Notes: generated by a model from the sequence alone, not told the origin. DNA of 64,000 nucleotides from Pseudomaricurvus sp033283335 (GCA_033283335.1 JAWMQP010000004.1:246081-310080), one strand, 5' to 3'. Shown: positions 7,915-17,218, counted from the stretch's first letter. Made by a program: numbers and translations.

Positions 7915-9309
7915 GTGAGCAGCAACTTTTTTAAACGTTTTCGCAAAGGCAACAAGGCGACGGACAGCTCGGAGGCCGATAATCAGGCGGGTACAACCGA
8001 CGCCACCACTCCCGTCGGCGCAGACACCGCCGCGCCGGTTGAGTCGACTGACGCCGTTGAGGCTCGCCAGTGGCAGCCGGAGACAGACTTGCCCGCAACC
8101 GATACCCTGTCAGCGTCTGATTCGTCGGCGCCTGAAGCTGCCAGCAGTGATCCTGAGACTGTAAGCAGTGAACCTGAGGCTGCCAGCAGCAGTGAAGAGG
8201 CGGCCGGTGGCTTCTTTGCCCGCTTTAAAAAGCGCAAGCCGGAAACCGCAGACACCGACAGCATCGGTCAACAGGCAGATGCCGAGGACGAGGATGTTGT
8301 GCAATCGCCATCGGAGGCCCCCCTGGCGGATTTAGATTCGGGGTCGGGCGCGGTCCAGGAGCAGGACAAGCCGACGGCTAAAACCGGATTCTTTGCCCGC
8401 ATGCGCGCCGGACTATCGCGCACCAGCAGCAACTTTGCCGAAGGCCTGGGCAATCTGTTCCTGGGGAAAAAGGAAATCGATGAAGAGTTGCTGGAAGATA
8501 TTGAAACCCAGCTGCTGGTGGCGGATGTGGGGCTGGATGCGACCACCGAGATCATCGACAACCTCACTGATCGGGTGGCTCGCAAACAGCTGGCCGATGC
8601 CGACGCCCTCTACGATGCCCTGAAGACGTCCCTGACGGATTTGCTGAACAAAGTGGAGTCACCCCTGCAACTGCCGGCGAAACAACCAGCGGTGATCCTG
8701 GTGGTTGGGGTTAATGGTGTGGGTAAAACCACCACCATCGGCAAGCTCGCCAGGCGTTTGCAAGCCGAGGGCAAGAGTGTGATGCTGGCGGCTGGCGACA
8801 CCTTTCGGGCGGCCGCTGTGGAACAACTGCAGGTCTGGGGGGAACGCAACCAGGTGCCGGTAGTGGCGCAGCATACCGGGGCCGACAGCGCCTCGGTTAT
8901 CTTTGACGCCGTCAGCTCGGCCCAGGCCCGCGGTGTGGACGTGGTCATTGCCGATACCGCCGGTCGCCTGCACAACAAAAGTAACCTGATGGAAGAATTG
9001 TCCAAGGTGAAACGGGTGATGGCCAAGCTGGATGTCTCGGCGCCCCATGAAGTGCTGCTGGTGCTGGATGCCGGCACCGGGCAGAATGCCCTGAATCAGG
9101 CCGAGCAGTTTATCGAAGCGGCGGGGGTCACGGGCATTGCCCTCACCAAATTGGACGGCACAGCCAAAGGTGGGGTGATCTTTGCCCTGAGCCAGAAGTT
9201 TGGCCTGCCGGTGCGCTTTATCGGTGTGGGTGAAGGGGTGGATGATTTGCAGGCGTTTAATGCCCAGGCTTTTGTAGAGGCACTGTTCGAGGCTGAGAGC
9301 AGCCAATAA
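7915..9309 (+). CDS. ftsY: Signal recognition particle receptor FtsY
   Basis: GTPase that docks SRP-ribosome complexes to SecYEG at the inner membrane. 464 residues from a GTG start. It has an N-terminal basic patch (NFFKRFRKGNK), a long acidic Ser/Glu-rich A domain to about residue 150, and an N domain helix bundle. The G domain carries P-loop GVNGVGKTTTIGKLA (about 265), DTAGRLHNK and TKLDGTAKGG. It heads the conserved ftsY-ftsE-ftsX-rpoH run, 49 bases before ftsE. Confidence 0.97.
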   Translation: MSSNFFKRFRKGNKATDSSEADNQAGTTDATTPVGADTAAPVESTDAVEARQWQPETDLPATDTLSASDSSAPEAASSDPETVSSEPEAASSSEEAAGGFFARFKKRKPETADTDSIGQQADAEDEDVVQSPSEAPLADLDSGSGAVQEQDKPTAKTGFFARMRAGLSRTSSNFAEGLGNLFLGKKEIDEELLEDIETQLLVADVGLDATTEIIDNLTDRVARKQLADADALYDALKTSLTDLLNKVESPLQLPAKQPAVILVVGVNGVGKTTTIGKLARRLQAEGKSVMLAAGDTFRAAAVEQLQVWGERNQVPVVAQHTGADSASVIFDAVSSAQARGVDVVIADTAGRLHNKSNLMEELSKVKRVMAKLDVSAPHEVLLVLDAGTGQNALNQAEQFIEAAGVTGIALTKLDGTAKGGVIFALSQKFGLPVRFIGVGEGVDDLQAFNAQAFVEALFEAESSQ

Positions 9310-9358
9310 ACCGACTCAATACCGACCAATACCGACAAAACAGGGAACTCCCCGGTCC

Positions 9359-10051
9359 ATGATTCGATTTGATCAGGTCAGTAAGCGTTACCCCGGCGGG
9401 CACGAGGCCCTCAGTCGGGTCAGCTTTGAAGTGGCATCCGGTGAGATGGCGTTTCTCACCGGGCATTCCGGCGCCGGTAAAAGTACTCTGCTGAAGCTGA
9501 TGATGCTGATGGAGCGCCCGTCCCAGGGGCAGGTGTTCGTCAACGGCCAGAATCTCAACCGCCTCTCGTCGCGCCAGATTCCGCAGTTGCGGCGCCGGGT
9601 GGGGGTGGTGTTTCAGAACCATCAGCTGCTGTTTGACCGCAGCGTTTACCACAATGTCGCCCTGCCGCTGGTGATTGAAGGCTATAACCCTGTGGAAGCC
9701 GCCCGCCGGGTCAGGGCGGCGCTGGATAAGGTGGGTTTGCTGCAAAAAGAAAAGCAAAACCCGGTGGTCCTGTCCGGCGGAGAGCAGCAGCGGGTTGGTA
9801 TCGCCCGGGCGGTGGTCAACAAACCGAGACTGCTGCTGGCGGATGAACCTACCGGTAACCTGGATCCGGCCCTGTCGGCCGAGATCATGTCCCTGTTTCA
9901 GCAATTTAACGACGTTGGCGTTACCGTGTTAATCGCCACTCATGACCTTGATTTGATCCGACGCCTGCGCAAGCGGGTGTTGGGGTTGTCCGATGGGCAA
10001 CTGGTGCACGACGGGGTGTTGCCGCATGCAACGAACACAGAAGCGGTCTAG
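9359..10051 (+). CDS. ftsE: Cell division ABC transporter ATP-binding protein FtsE
   Basis: ATPase of the FtsEX complex, which activates peptidoglycan amidases at the division septum through EnvC-type partners. 230 residues. Walker A is GHSGAGKSTLL, the signature LSGGEQQRVGIARA, and Walker B LLLADEPTGNLD, followed by the H-loop in IATHDLD. The gene sits between ftsY and ftsX, overlapping ftsX, so translation is probably coupled. Confidence 0.97.
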   Translation: MIRFDQVSKRYPGGHEALSRVSFEVASGEMAFLTGHSGAGKSTLLKLMMLMERPSQGQVFVNGQNLNRLSSRQIPQLRRRVGVVFQNHQLLFDRSVYHNVALPLVIEGYNPVEAARRVRAALDKVGLLQKEKQNPVVLSGGEQQRVGIARAVVNKPRLLLADEPTGNLDPALSAEIMSLFQQFNDVGVTVLIATHDLDLIRRLRKRVLGLSDGQLVHDGVLPHATNTEAV

Positions 10052-11084
10052 TGCAACCCCCAGCCGCAGTCGGCCCGGGGCTACCTCGCGCGGTTCGCAA
10101 AACAGTCGTGCCCCAGGCAGCCGCCCTTCCAGCAAGGGCGCGCGGGTTTCCCAGATTCGCTGGCGCGATCGCTGGCAGGGCTACTGGGCCCATCATCTCA
10201 CCAGTGCCCGCGACAGCCTGCAACGGCTGCTGGCGGCACCGGTGCAAAGCCTGATGACCTGGCTGGTGATGGCGGTGGCACTGGCGTTGCCGGCCACCCT
10301 CTACACCAGCTTCGACAACCTGCAGGCGCTGGGGCAGCGCTGGGATGGCTCGCCGCGGATTACGATATTCCTCAACCCCCAGGCGCGGGACAAGGCCATT
10401 GCCGATTTTCAACGCCAGTTGCAGGGCCGTGCCGGGATTAAATCGCTGCAGTTTGTGTCCGCCGAACAGGCACTGCAGGAGTTCGAGCGCGACTCGGGCA
10501 TGGGCAGTGCCCTGCGCAGCCTCGACAGTAATCCCCTGCCGCCCAGCCTGGTGCTGACACCGCAGCTGGACATGTCCGCGGCGCAGTTGGCCCAGCTGGG
10601 GCAGGAGTTACGTGAGCAGCCCCTGGTGGACGACCTGGTGTTTGACCAGGCCTGGATTGAGCGGCTGCAGCATATGTTGAAATTGGGGGAGCGACTGGTG
10701 CTGGCGCTGGGTGGCTTACTGGCGCTGGGGGTGCTGCTGGTGATAGGCAATACCATTCGGCTGGCCATTGAGAGTCGCCGTGACGAAATTGTGGTAATCA
10801 AGCTGGTGGGTGGTACCGATGCGTTTGTCCGGCGACCGTTCCTTTACACCGGTTTCTGGTACGGACTGGGAGGAGGCCTGTTGGCGCTGCTGTTGCTCTC
10901 CCTGTTGTTGTGGCTGCTGACGGCGCCTGTCAGCTCCCTCGCGGTCAGCTACCAAAGCGACTTCAAATTACAGGGATTGGGCGCTGGTGGGGCGGTTGTC
11001 CTGGTGGGGCTCGGTGCACTGATCGGCTGGTTGGGGGCCTGGCTGGCCGTCGGCCGCCACCTGGGGGATATCGAGCCCCGTTGA
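10026..11084 (+). CDS. ftsX: Cell division protein FtsX
   Basis: Membrane partner of FtsE. I chose the ATG that overlaps ftsE by 26 bases (352 residues); another in-frame ATG lies 33 bases earlier. The first ~65 residues are a cytoplasmic, Arg/Ser-rich extension. Then come TM1 (MTWLVMAVALALPATLY), a periplasmic domain, and three C-terminal TM segments from about residue 215 (LALGGLLALGVLLVIGN onward), matching the four-TM FtsX layout. It ends 225 bases before rpoH. Confidence 0.95.
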   Translation: MQRTQKRSSATPSRSRPGATSRGSQNSRAPGSRPSSKGARVSQIRWRDRWQGYWAHHLTSARDSLQRLLAAPVQSLMTWLVMAVALALPATLYTSFDNLQALGQRWDGSPRITIFLNPQARDKAIADFQRQLQGRAGIKSLQFVSAEQALQEFERDSGMGSALRSLDSNPLPPSLVLTPQLDMSAAQLAQLGQELREQPLVDDLVFDQAWIERLQHMLKLGERLVLALGGLLALGVLLVIGNTIRLAIESRRDEIVVIKLVGGTDAFVRRPFLYTGFWYGLGGGLLALLLLSLLLWLLTAPVSSLAVSYQSDFKLQGLGAGGAVVLVGLGALIGWLGAWLAVGRHLGDIEPR

Positions 11085-11196
11085 AGAGTTTCTGCGCCAG
11101 CCCTTTTTGTCGCAGCCCCCTGCTGTTGGCGATCTTTTGCGTGTGAGTGCTTACTATCGAATTGAGGCCGGTTTTTGCAGGGAACTTTTGCGGGGC

Positions 11197-11226
11197 TTGG
11201 CACTCTGACTAGCGGAGTGCTACACT
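11197..11226 (+). promoter_or_regulatory. Possible sigma-70 promoter of rpoH (distal)
   Basis: TTGGCA and TACACT spaced by 18 bases, in the ftsX-rpoH gap. E. coli rpoH has several promoters, so more than one here is plausible. Confidence 0.45.
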
Positions 11227-11236
11227 CAGATCGTTT

Positions 11237-11265
11237 TTGGTCGCATAGTTACATCTGGTTATAAC
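11237..11265 (+). promoter_or_regulatory. Possible sigma-70 promoter of rpoH (proximal)
   Basis: TTGGTC and TATAAC spaced by 17 bases, 45 bases upstream of the rpoH start codon. Confidence 0.45.
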
Positions 11266-11309
11266 TGTGCGCATAGATAGATAAACGTGTCCTAATTAGG
11301 AGCATCTGC

Positions 11310-12164
11310 ATGGGAACAAGCTTACAGCCTGTAGGGGTACTCGCACCGGGGGCCAACCTCAATGCGTATATTCAGGCCGTTAACGGTTTTGCCGTTTTAT
11401 CCGCCGAGGAAGAAAAACACCTGGCGGAAGAGCTCTACTACCACGAAAACCTGGAAGCGGCGCGGCGCCTGGTTATGGCGCACCTGCGGTTTGTTGTGCA
11501 TATTGCCAAGACCTACTCGGGCTACGGCCTGGCCCAGGCCGACCTGATTCAGGAAGGCAACGTGGGTTTGATGAAGGCTGTCAAGCGCTTCAACCCGGAA
11601 AAAGGCGTGCGCCTGGTGTCTTTTGCCGTGCACTGGATCAAGGCGGAAATTCACGAATTCATCCTGCGCAACTGGCGGATTGTCAAAGTGGCCACCACTA
11701 AGGCACAGCGCAAGCTGTTCTTTAACCTGCGTGGCGCTAAAAAACGCCTGGCCTGGCTGACCAATGACGAAGCCAAGGCTGTCGCCAAGGATCTCGACGT
11801 CGACGTCAAACACGTGCGGGAAATGGAAGGTCGTCTATCGGCTTACGATGCGGCTTTTGATGCCGGTGTCGACGACGATGATGACACCGCCTATCAGGCC
11901 CCTGCCCACTACCTGGAAGACAAGCGCTTTGATCCGGCCCTGCAACTGGAACAGGCCGACTGGGAAGAGAGCAGTGTCAACAGCCTGACCCTGGCACTGG
12001 ATGGTCTGGATGAGCGTTCGCGCGACATTCTGCAACAGCGCTGGTTGAGTGAAGATAAGTCCACATTGCACGATCTGGCGGCCCAATATGGGGTTTCCGC
12101 TGAGCGTATTCGCCAGCTGGAAAAAAACGCCATGAAGAAAGTGCGGGGGATGATGGAAGCCTGA
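11310..12164 (+). CDS. rpoH: RNA polymerase sigma-32 factor (heat shock)
   Basis: 284 residues, the standard size. Region 2 shows HLRFVVHIAKTYSGYGLAQADLIQEGNVGLMKAVKRFNPEKG. The RpoH-specific box QRKLFFNLR lies at about residues 133-141, which distinguishes it from other sigma factors. Region 4 contains LHDLAAQYGVSAERIRQLEKNAMKK. A TAGGAG site precedes the ATG. It has the conserved position after ftsX, with its own promoters and its own terminator. Confidence 0.97.
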   Translation: MGTSLQPVGVLAPGANLNAYIQAVNGFAVLSAEEEKHLAEELYYHENLEAARRLVMAHLRFVVHIAKTYSGYGLAQADLIQEGNVGLMKAVKRFNPEKGVRLVSFAVHWIKAEIHEFILRNWRIVKVATTKAQRKLFFNLRGAKKRLAWLTNDEAKAVAKDLDVDVKHVREMEGRLSAYDAAFDAGVDDDDDTAYQAPAHYLEDKRFDPALQLEQADWEESSVNSLTLALDGLDERSRDILQQRWLSEDKSTLHDLAAQYGVSAERIRQLEKNAMKKVRGMMEA

Positions 12165-12214
12165 TCCCTGGCGCCCTCGCCCTGGTCCCTGTGTTCACGA
12201 ACCTGTGATCACCC

Positions 12215-12243
12215 AAAAAAGCCGCCTAATGCGGCTTTTTTTG
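12215..12243 (+). terminator. Intrinsic terminator of rpoH
   Basis: AAAAAAGCCGC-CTAAT-GCGGCTTTTTTT hairpin with T tract, 51 bases after the rpoH stop. Confidence 0.92.
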
Positions 12244-12390
12244 TGTCCCCTTTAGGCGCCTGCGGGGTTTCTTTTGCGGCAGTTGATCGAGCCTCGTCGC
12301 GCCGTGGCGATTTAATGAACAGCGTGGCACTTTAACGGTCAAGCCACTACAATACGCGGCATTTGAATCCCCCCACTTGGAAACCAGACT

Positions 12391-12768
12391 ATGGCCAAGC
12401 CTTTTCTTGTGATTGCCGGCGTCAGTGGACTGCTGGCGGTGATGCTGGGCGCGTTTGGTGCCCATGGGCTGAAAGATAAAATCGACGCCTCCCTGTTGTC
12501 GGCCTTCCACACCGGTGTGCAATACCATTTTTATCATACCCTGGCCCTGTTGCTGGTCGCCCTCTGGCTGGTGAAGTTTCCCCAGGCCAGTGCGCTGCTA
12601 TGGGCCGGCGTGGCGTTTATCGTCGGCATGCTGTTGTTTTCCGGCAGCCTCTATGCGCTGGCCCTGGGTGGGCCCCGCTGGCTGGGTCCGGTCACGCCGC
12701 TGGGGGGCATAAGTTTTATGATTGGCTGGCTGTGCGTTGTGATCAGCGCCTGGCGCCTGCCCACGTGA
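12391..12768 (+). CDS. DUF423 family inner-membrane protein
   Basis: 125 residues with four hydrophobic segments and the family hallmark GAFGAHGLKDKIDASLLSAFHTGVQYHFYH. Length and topology match DUF423/YgdD proteins, whose function is unknown. It lies 20 bases upstream of trmB and is probably cotranscribed with it. Confidence 0.88.
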   Translation: MAKPFLVIAGVSGLLAVMLGAFGAHGLKDKIDASLLSAFHTGVQYHFYHTLALLLVALWLVKFPQASALLWAGVAFIVGMLLFSGSLYALALGGPRWLGPVTPLGGISFMIGWLCVVISAWRLPT

Positions 12769-12788
12769 GTTGAGAGGTTATTACACTC

Positions 12789-13493
12789 ATGACTGAATCT
12801 CTGGAAGTCAGACCCGAGTACAAAAAAAAGTCCATTCGCAGTTATGTGATTCGCGGTGGCCGCATTACCGTGGGGCAGAAGAACGCCTTCGACAACTTCT
12901 GGCCGCAGTACGGACTGAGTCTGTTTGGCGGCCCTTTGGATGTGCAACAAACCTTTGGCCGGCAGGCGCCGCTGGTGCTGGAAATCGGTTTTGGTATGGG
13001 CGACTCGCTGCTGACAATGGCGCAGCAGGAGACAGACAAGGATTTTATTGGCATCGAAGTCCATCCGCCGGGGGTCGGCTGCCTGATCAATAATGCGGGT
13101 AAAGCCGAAATCAATAACCTCCGGGTGTATATGGCCGATGCCATTGATGTACTGGACGACTGCATTGCCGATGGCAGTCTCGACCGTTTCCAATTGTTCT
13201 TCCCCGATCCCTGGCATAAGAAAAAGCATCACAAGCGCCGCATTGTGCAGCCGGCGTTTGTGGAAAAAATCAAAACCAAGTTAAAGCCGGGTGGCCTGAT
13301 GCATATGGCCACCGACTGGGAAGCCTATGCCGAGCATATGATGGAAGTCCTGTCGGCAGCCGATGGCTTGCGCAATTTGGCGGGAGAGTTTCAGTATTCC
13401 CCACGTCCAGAGCACCGGCCAATCACCAAGTTTGAAAAGCGCGGCGAGCGACTGGGTCACGGGGTGTGGGATCTGCTGTTTGAAAAGCAGTGA
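12789..13493 (+). CDS. trmB: tRNA (guanine46-N7)-methyltransferase
   Basis: Makes m7G46 in tRNAs using SAM. 234 residues. The SAM-binding loop is LEIGFGMGDSLL (about residues 64-75) and the family signature QLFFPDPWHKKKHHKRRIVQ is complete. The N-terminal SIRSYVIRGGRIT segment and the C-terminal TKFEKRGERLGHGVWDL are typical. It follows the DUF423 gene closely. All catalytic segments are present. Confidence 0.96.
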   Translation: MTESLEVRPEYKKKSIRSYVIRGGRITVGQKNAFDNFWPQYGLSLFGGPLDVQQTFGRQAPLVLEIGFGMGDSLLTMAQQETDKDFIGIEVHPPGVGCLINNAGKAEINNLRVYMADAIDVLDDCIADGSLDRFQLFFPDPWHKKKHHKRRIVQPAFVEKIKTKLKPGGLMHMATDWEAYAEHMMEVLSAADGLRNLAGEFQYSPRPEHRPITKFEKRGERLGHGVWDLLFEKQ

Positions 13494-13661
13494 TGGACGA
13501 ACCACAAATGACCATTTTGTGAACCTTTCCATGGGGGCTGACTATAATCAATCTAATCTTGATGATAGGCCCCGGGTACACAATGGCATGACAATGGCGT
13601 TGTCTCTATAGACAAACGCCATGGACCACTCAGCAATTGAACTGCAACGCGGGGAGCAAGC

Positions 13662-14312
13662 ATGATTAACAGGACGTTGGTGCTGTTGGCAGCGCTGTTT
13701 TTTCTGGCGGGATGTGAAAACGCCTACTACAGTGCCATGGAGCAAGTTGGGGTACACAAGCGCGATATTCTAAGCGACAGAATTGAAGAGGCGCGTGACG
13801 CCCAGGTGGATGTCAAAGAGCAGTTCAGTTCGGCGTTGGAGCGGTTTACCCACGAGCTCAATTTTGACGGTGGCGACCTGGCGGATGCCTATGACCTGGT
13901 CAACGAAGAATATGAAGACAGTCAGGCGCGTGCTGACGCTTTGAGTAAGCGCATCGACAGTGTCGAGGATGTGGCTGAGGCATTGTTTGATGAGTGGCAG
14001 CAAGAGTTACAACAATACAGTAACGCCAATTTGCGTAGGCAAAGTACTGCTAAACTCAGAGAAACACGAAACAACTATCAGCGCATGTTAACCGCCATGC
14101 GTACGGCGGAAAGAAAAATGCAACCGGTGCTCGATACCCTCAGGGACCAGAGCCTGTATTTAAAGCACAACTTGAATGCCCGCGCGATTGCATCTCTCAG
14201 GCAGGAGTTCGGCGGGTTAAGACGCGATATCGACGTCTTGATAAAAGATATGGAAACATCGATCGCAGCGGCTGACAGTTTTATGGCAACGCTCACCGAG
14301 CCGGCCCGGTAA
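13662..14312 (+). CDS. DUF2959 family lipoprotein
   Basis: 216 residues, with a lipobox LAGC at residues 15-18 after MINRTLVLLAALFF. The rest is highly helical and charged (long coiled-coil predicted by eye) and begins YYSAMEQVGVHKRDILSDRIEEARDAQ, characteristic of DUF2959. Function unknown; the signal implies anchoring in the outer or inner membrane facing the periplasm. The start is supported by GGGGAG at 5 bases. A neighbouring OmpA-type gene follows. Confidence 0.88.
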   Translation: MINRTLVLLAALFFLAGCENAYYSAMEQVGVHKRDILSDRIEEARDAQVDVKEQFSSALERFTHELNFDGGDLADAYDLVNEEYEDSQARADALSKRIDSVEDVAEALFDEWQQELQQYSNANLRRQSTAKLRETRNNYQRMLTAMRTAERKMQPVLDTLRDQSLYLKHNLNARAIASLRQEFGGLRRDIDVLIKDMETSIAAADSFMATLTEPAR

Positions 14313-14335
14313 TTCTCCGCTGTTCGCCTGGTTAC

Positions 14336-14371
14336 TAACAGCGCACGTTAGACTAACAACGCAAGTTAGAG
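14336..14371 (+). repeat. Two tandem 18-base operator-like repeats upstream of the OmpA-family gene
   Basis: Two adjoining 18-base units, taacagcgcacgttagac and taacaacgcaagttagag, 14 of 18 identical. Each contains an inverted half-site TAAC-N7-GTTA. They end 19 bases before the ATG, overlapping the likely leader, which suits a repressor or activator site. Confidence 0.5.
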
Positions 14372-14390
14372 AAGAGCAAGGAGCAAGACC

Positions 14391-15503
14391 ATGAACACAC
14401 CGATAAGAACTCTGGCAGCGGCTATCGGTTTTAGCTGTCTCGCCTGCAGCCCAGTCTTTGCCGAAGGTGGTCGACACCTCGAAATCATTGGCGGCGGTGG
14501 TTACAACGTGTGGGATACCGACCGCAATCTCGACGACTCCGAATTCTATGGTGGTGGCCTTGGGTTTGCGCTCAATCGTCGCTGGACGTTGGAGGCCTGG
14601 TTTACCGACGGTGATACGGAATGGGACCGAAGCGGCCCCAGCCCGGATATTGATACCGAGGAATACCGACTGGATGCCCTTTACCACTTGACAGAACAGG
14701 GGGGCTGGCGTCCCTACATTGTGGCCGGTGTGGGCGACATGAACTTTGAGAACGACTCCACGGGAAGGGAGGTCGACGAAACCCGGATCAATCTGGGGCT
14801 GGGTGTGAAACGCATGCTGGGTCGTCACTTTAACATTCGTGCGGACCTGCGTGCCTTCAACAGCCTGGATGAAGAGCAGACCGATCTGGGGGCGCAGATG
14901 GCGATCTCCTGGTTGATTGGCGATACGTCTGACCCTACGCCCATGGATTCCGATGGTGACGGTGTGCCGGATGAGGCCGACGCCTGCCCCAACACGCCGC
15001 CGGGTGCGCCGGTCGATGCCACTGGCTGTCCTCTCGACAGTGATGGCGATGGGGTGTTCGACTATATGGATCAATGCCCCGGTACTGACCCGCGCTTGAA
15101 AGTCGACAGTGTGGGCTGCCCGATGAAGCTGACCGAGACCGTCTCGCTGGAAGTGGATGTCGAGTTCGAGCTTAACAGCGATGTGGTCAGGCCCCAGTAC
15201 TACGATGAAATTCGCAAGGTAGCGGACTTCATGCAGCAGTACGAAGGTGTCATCGTCGAAGTGCAGGGGCATACCGACTCCAGCGGTGCTGCGGCCTATA
15301 ACCAGCAGCTGTCAGAGCGGCGTGCGGCCAGTGTGGCCAAGATTCTGGTCGAGCAGCACGGTATTGAGTCCAGCCGTGTACACTCTGTGGGTTACGGTGA
15401 AACCATGCCGGAATTCGACAACAGCACCTCGGAAGGGCGCGCAGCCAACCGTCGAGTGATTGCTGAGATCAAGGCCAAGATCGAGACCATGGAAGAGCGT
15501 TAA
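14391..15503 (+). CDS. OmpA-family outer membrane protein with calcium-binding TSP3 repeats
   Basis: 370 residues. A signal peptide ends near CSPVFA/EG. A beta-barrel-like N-terminal domain (to ~175) has alternating aromatic segments. Asp-rich thrombospondin type 3 repeats (DSDGDGVPDEADACP, DSDGDGVFDYMDQCP) sit in the linker at about 185-240. A C-terminal OmpA peptidoglycan-binding domain has VQGHTDSSGAAAYNQQLSERRA and GYGE. This is the OprF-like layout: a barrel joined to a wall-binding domain. AAGGAG precedes the ATG at ideal spacing. It is monocistronic, with its own terminator. Confidence 0.94.
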   Translation: MNTPIRTLAAAIGFSCLACSPVFAEGGRHLEIIGGGGYNVWDTDRNLDDSEFYGGGLGFALNRRWTLEAWFTDGDTEWDRSGPSPDIDTEEYRLDALYHLTEQGGWRPYIVAGVGDMNFENDSTGREVDETRINLGLGVKRMLGRHFNIRADLRAFNSLDEEQTDLGAQMAISWLIGDTSDPTPMDSDGDGVPDEADACPNTPPGAPVDATGCPLDSDGDGVFDYMDQCPGTDPRLKVDSVGCPMKLTETVSLEVDVEFELNSDVVRPQYYDEIRKVADFMQQYEGVIVEVQGHTDSSGAAAYNQQLSERRAASVAKILVEQHGIESSRVHSVGYGETMPEFDNSTSEGRAANRRVIAEIKAKIETMEER

Positions 15504-15517
15504 GCGCTGCTTCGCAA

Positions 15518-15550
15518 CAAAAAAACCGCTCTTAATCGAGCGGTTTTTTT
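15518..15550 (+). terminator. Bidirectional intrinsic terminator between the OmpA-type gene and the Usp gene
   Basis: AAAAAAACCGCTC-TTAAT-CGAGCGGTTTTTTT: A tract and T tract on both sides of one hairpin, between convergent genes. Confidence 0.92.
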
Positions 15551-15601
15551 ATGGGGTAAGAGGGTACTGGATCTCAGGCCGGTGTTGAATTACCTCCAGA
15601 G

Positions 15602-16453
15602 TTAATTCACCACCAGAATGTCGGTCTCGACATGGTCCAGAACCTTCTCGGCGGTGTTGCCGATCAGCGCTGCCTTGACACCGCGGCGGGCGATGGTGCC
15701 AATCACCAGCACGTCGGCTTTTAGAGTTTCCGCCTGACTGATGATGGCGTCTTTCGGTGGCATATGTTCAATGTGGACCCGTTCCGGCGGAATGCCAAAG
15801 CGGGCACCGATCAATTCCTCATTGCTGGAGTCGTCCTCTTCTTCAAGCAGCCGCAGCACATCGCCAATGCTGGGCAGATGCTCGTGGGCGGTGACTATGT
15901 GCAGCACGGATTGAGTGGACTTGCTCAGTCGCTGGGCCTCGGTAATGATGCGGTTATTAAGCAGATCGTGTTCGGGGTCGTCACTGTCGAGGGTAATGGC
16001 GGCAAGCACCACCTGTTCCGTCCAGGGGACAGACTGCCGCACCAGCAGGGTCGAGCAGGATGACTTGCGCAACAGGGTGATGTCCGAGGTGCGCTGCAGA
16101 TGCCGTTCCAGCAGGTTGTGAGGCCGCGACGCTTTGATGACCATGTCGGCACCAATCCGGCTGCTGGCATGCAGTACCGATTCCACCCAGTCGTCATTCC
16201 AATAGGATTCGGTAGACACCTGGATGCCCTCGTTGCGCAAGGGTTCAGCCAACGCCTCCAGCTGGGCTTTGGCGGAGGAGATAGTGCTGTGTTTGGCGTC
16301 GCTGCGGGAGTCGAAGGTGGACACATCCGCGTAGTCGCAACAGAACAGGTGTAAGCGGGCGCCGGTATCGACCGCCAGCTGTTCTGCGCGCTTCAGGGCA
16401 ATTTGCTGCTCACAGGTGGGGTCTATAACAACAAACAGGGTTGCAGGTACCAT
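15602..16453 (-). CDS. Tandem universal stress protein (UspE-like)
   Basis: 283 residues comprising two Usp folds in tandem. The C-terminal unit carries the ATP-binding pattern in VIGTIARRGVKAALIGNTAEKVL. I chose the second ATG (MVPATLFVVIDPT) because GGAG lies nine bases before it, whereas it abuts the first ATG nine bases upstream. Tandem Usps of this length act in stress resistance and motility control in E. coli (UspE); here the role is inferred. Convergent with the OmpA-type gene, divergent from elbB. Confidence 0.88.
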   Translation of the reverse strand: MVPATLFVVIDPTCEQQIALKRAEQLAVDTGARLHLFCCDYADVSTFDSRSDAKHSTISSAKAQLEALAEPLRNEGIQVSTESYWNDDWVESVLHASSRIGADMVIKASRPHNLLERHLQRTSDITLLRKSSCSTLLVRQSVPWTEQVVLAAITLDSDDPEHDLLNNRIITEAQRLSKSTQSVLHIVTAHEHLPSIGDVLRLLEEEDDSSNEELIGARFGIPPERVHIEHMPPKDAIISQAETLKADVLVIGTIARRGVKAALIGNTAEKVLDHVETDILVVN

Positions 16454-16561
16454 TTCAGTCATCTCCTTGCTAGGACGCTCTTTGGACTCGACAGCCAGTT
16501 GGCCTCTACAATAGAGGCTATTGTGTAATCATGCATGGAATAGTGAAAGAGGTGTTGTGTT

Positions 16562-17218
16562 ATGTCAAAGAAGATCGCGGTCATTCTGGCTGGAAGTGGC
16601 GTGTTCGATGGCTCCGAAATCTATGAGAGCGTCATCACCTTGCTGGCCCTCGATCAGCAGGATGCTACGGTGCAATGTTTTGCTCCTGACATTCCTCAGT
16701 TGCACGTCGTCAATCACCTGACCGGCGAAGTGGCCGAAGGTGAAAGTCGTCAGGTGCTGGTGGAAGCCGCACGTCTGGCTCGTGGTGAGATTAAGCCACT
16801 GGCCGAGGCCAGGGCCTCAGATTTTGACGGCCTGATCATTCCCGGTGGTTTTGGAGTGGCCAAAAACCTGTGTGACTTTGCCGTTAAAGGCACAGAGATG
16901 AGTGTTCTGCCAGCGCTGCAAAGCCTGGTGCAGGACTTTAAAGCCGCCGGTAAACCGGTGGGGCTGATCTGTATTGCACCGGCTATGGCGGCCGCCCTCT
17001 TTGGCGCGGGGGTCAAGTGCACCATAGGTCAGGACGCCGACACCGCGGCGGCGATTGAAGCCATGGGGGGACAACACGTGGCGTCTGCCGTTGACGAGAT
17101 TGTGGTGGACGAGGTCCACAAGCTGGTCACCACCTCGGCCTATATGATGGCCGGCCGCATTCGGGAGGCGGCTGCTGGTATCAACAAGCTGGTCGATAAG
17201 GTGCTGGAGATTGCTTGA
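16562..17218 (+). CDS. elbB: ElbB/YhbL, DJ-1/PfpI-type glyoxalase III-like protein
   Basis: 218 residues in the class I glutamine amidotransferase-like fold. Conserved segments are VILAGSGVFDGSEIYES, FAPDIPQLHVVNHLTGE, LIIPGGFGVAKNL and ICIAPAM (nucleophile-elbow Cys near residue 140). The E. coli homologue has glyoxalase activity and was linked to isoprenoid yield; the physiological role is unclear. It is divergent from the Usp gene and has an AGAGGTG upstream of ATG. Confidence 0.93.
   Translation: MSKKIAVILAGSGVFDGSEIYESVITLLALDQQDATVQCFAPDIPQLHVVNHLTGEVAEGESRQVLVEAARLARGEIKPLAEARASDFDGLIIPGGFGVAKNLCDFAVKGTEMSVLPALQSLVQDFKAAGKPVGLICIAPAMAAALFGAGVKCTIGQDADTAAAIEAMGGQHVASAVDEIVVDEVHKLVTTSAYMMAGRIREAAAGINKLVDKVLEIA

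Noticed and set aside
11199..11215. Sigma-54 promoter upstream of rpoH (TGGCACT...)
   Set aside because: The -24 part fits but the -12 part (CTAGC) does not; a sigma-70 reading fits better.
14217..15272. Minus-strand frame of 351 codons
   Set aside because: Antisense to the OmpA-family gene, which has signal peptide, TSP3 repeats and OmpA domain.
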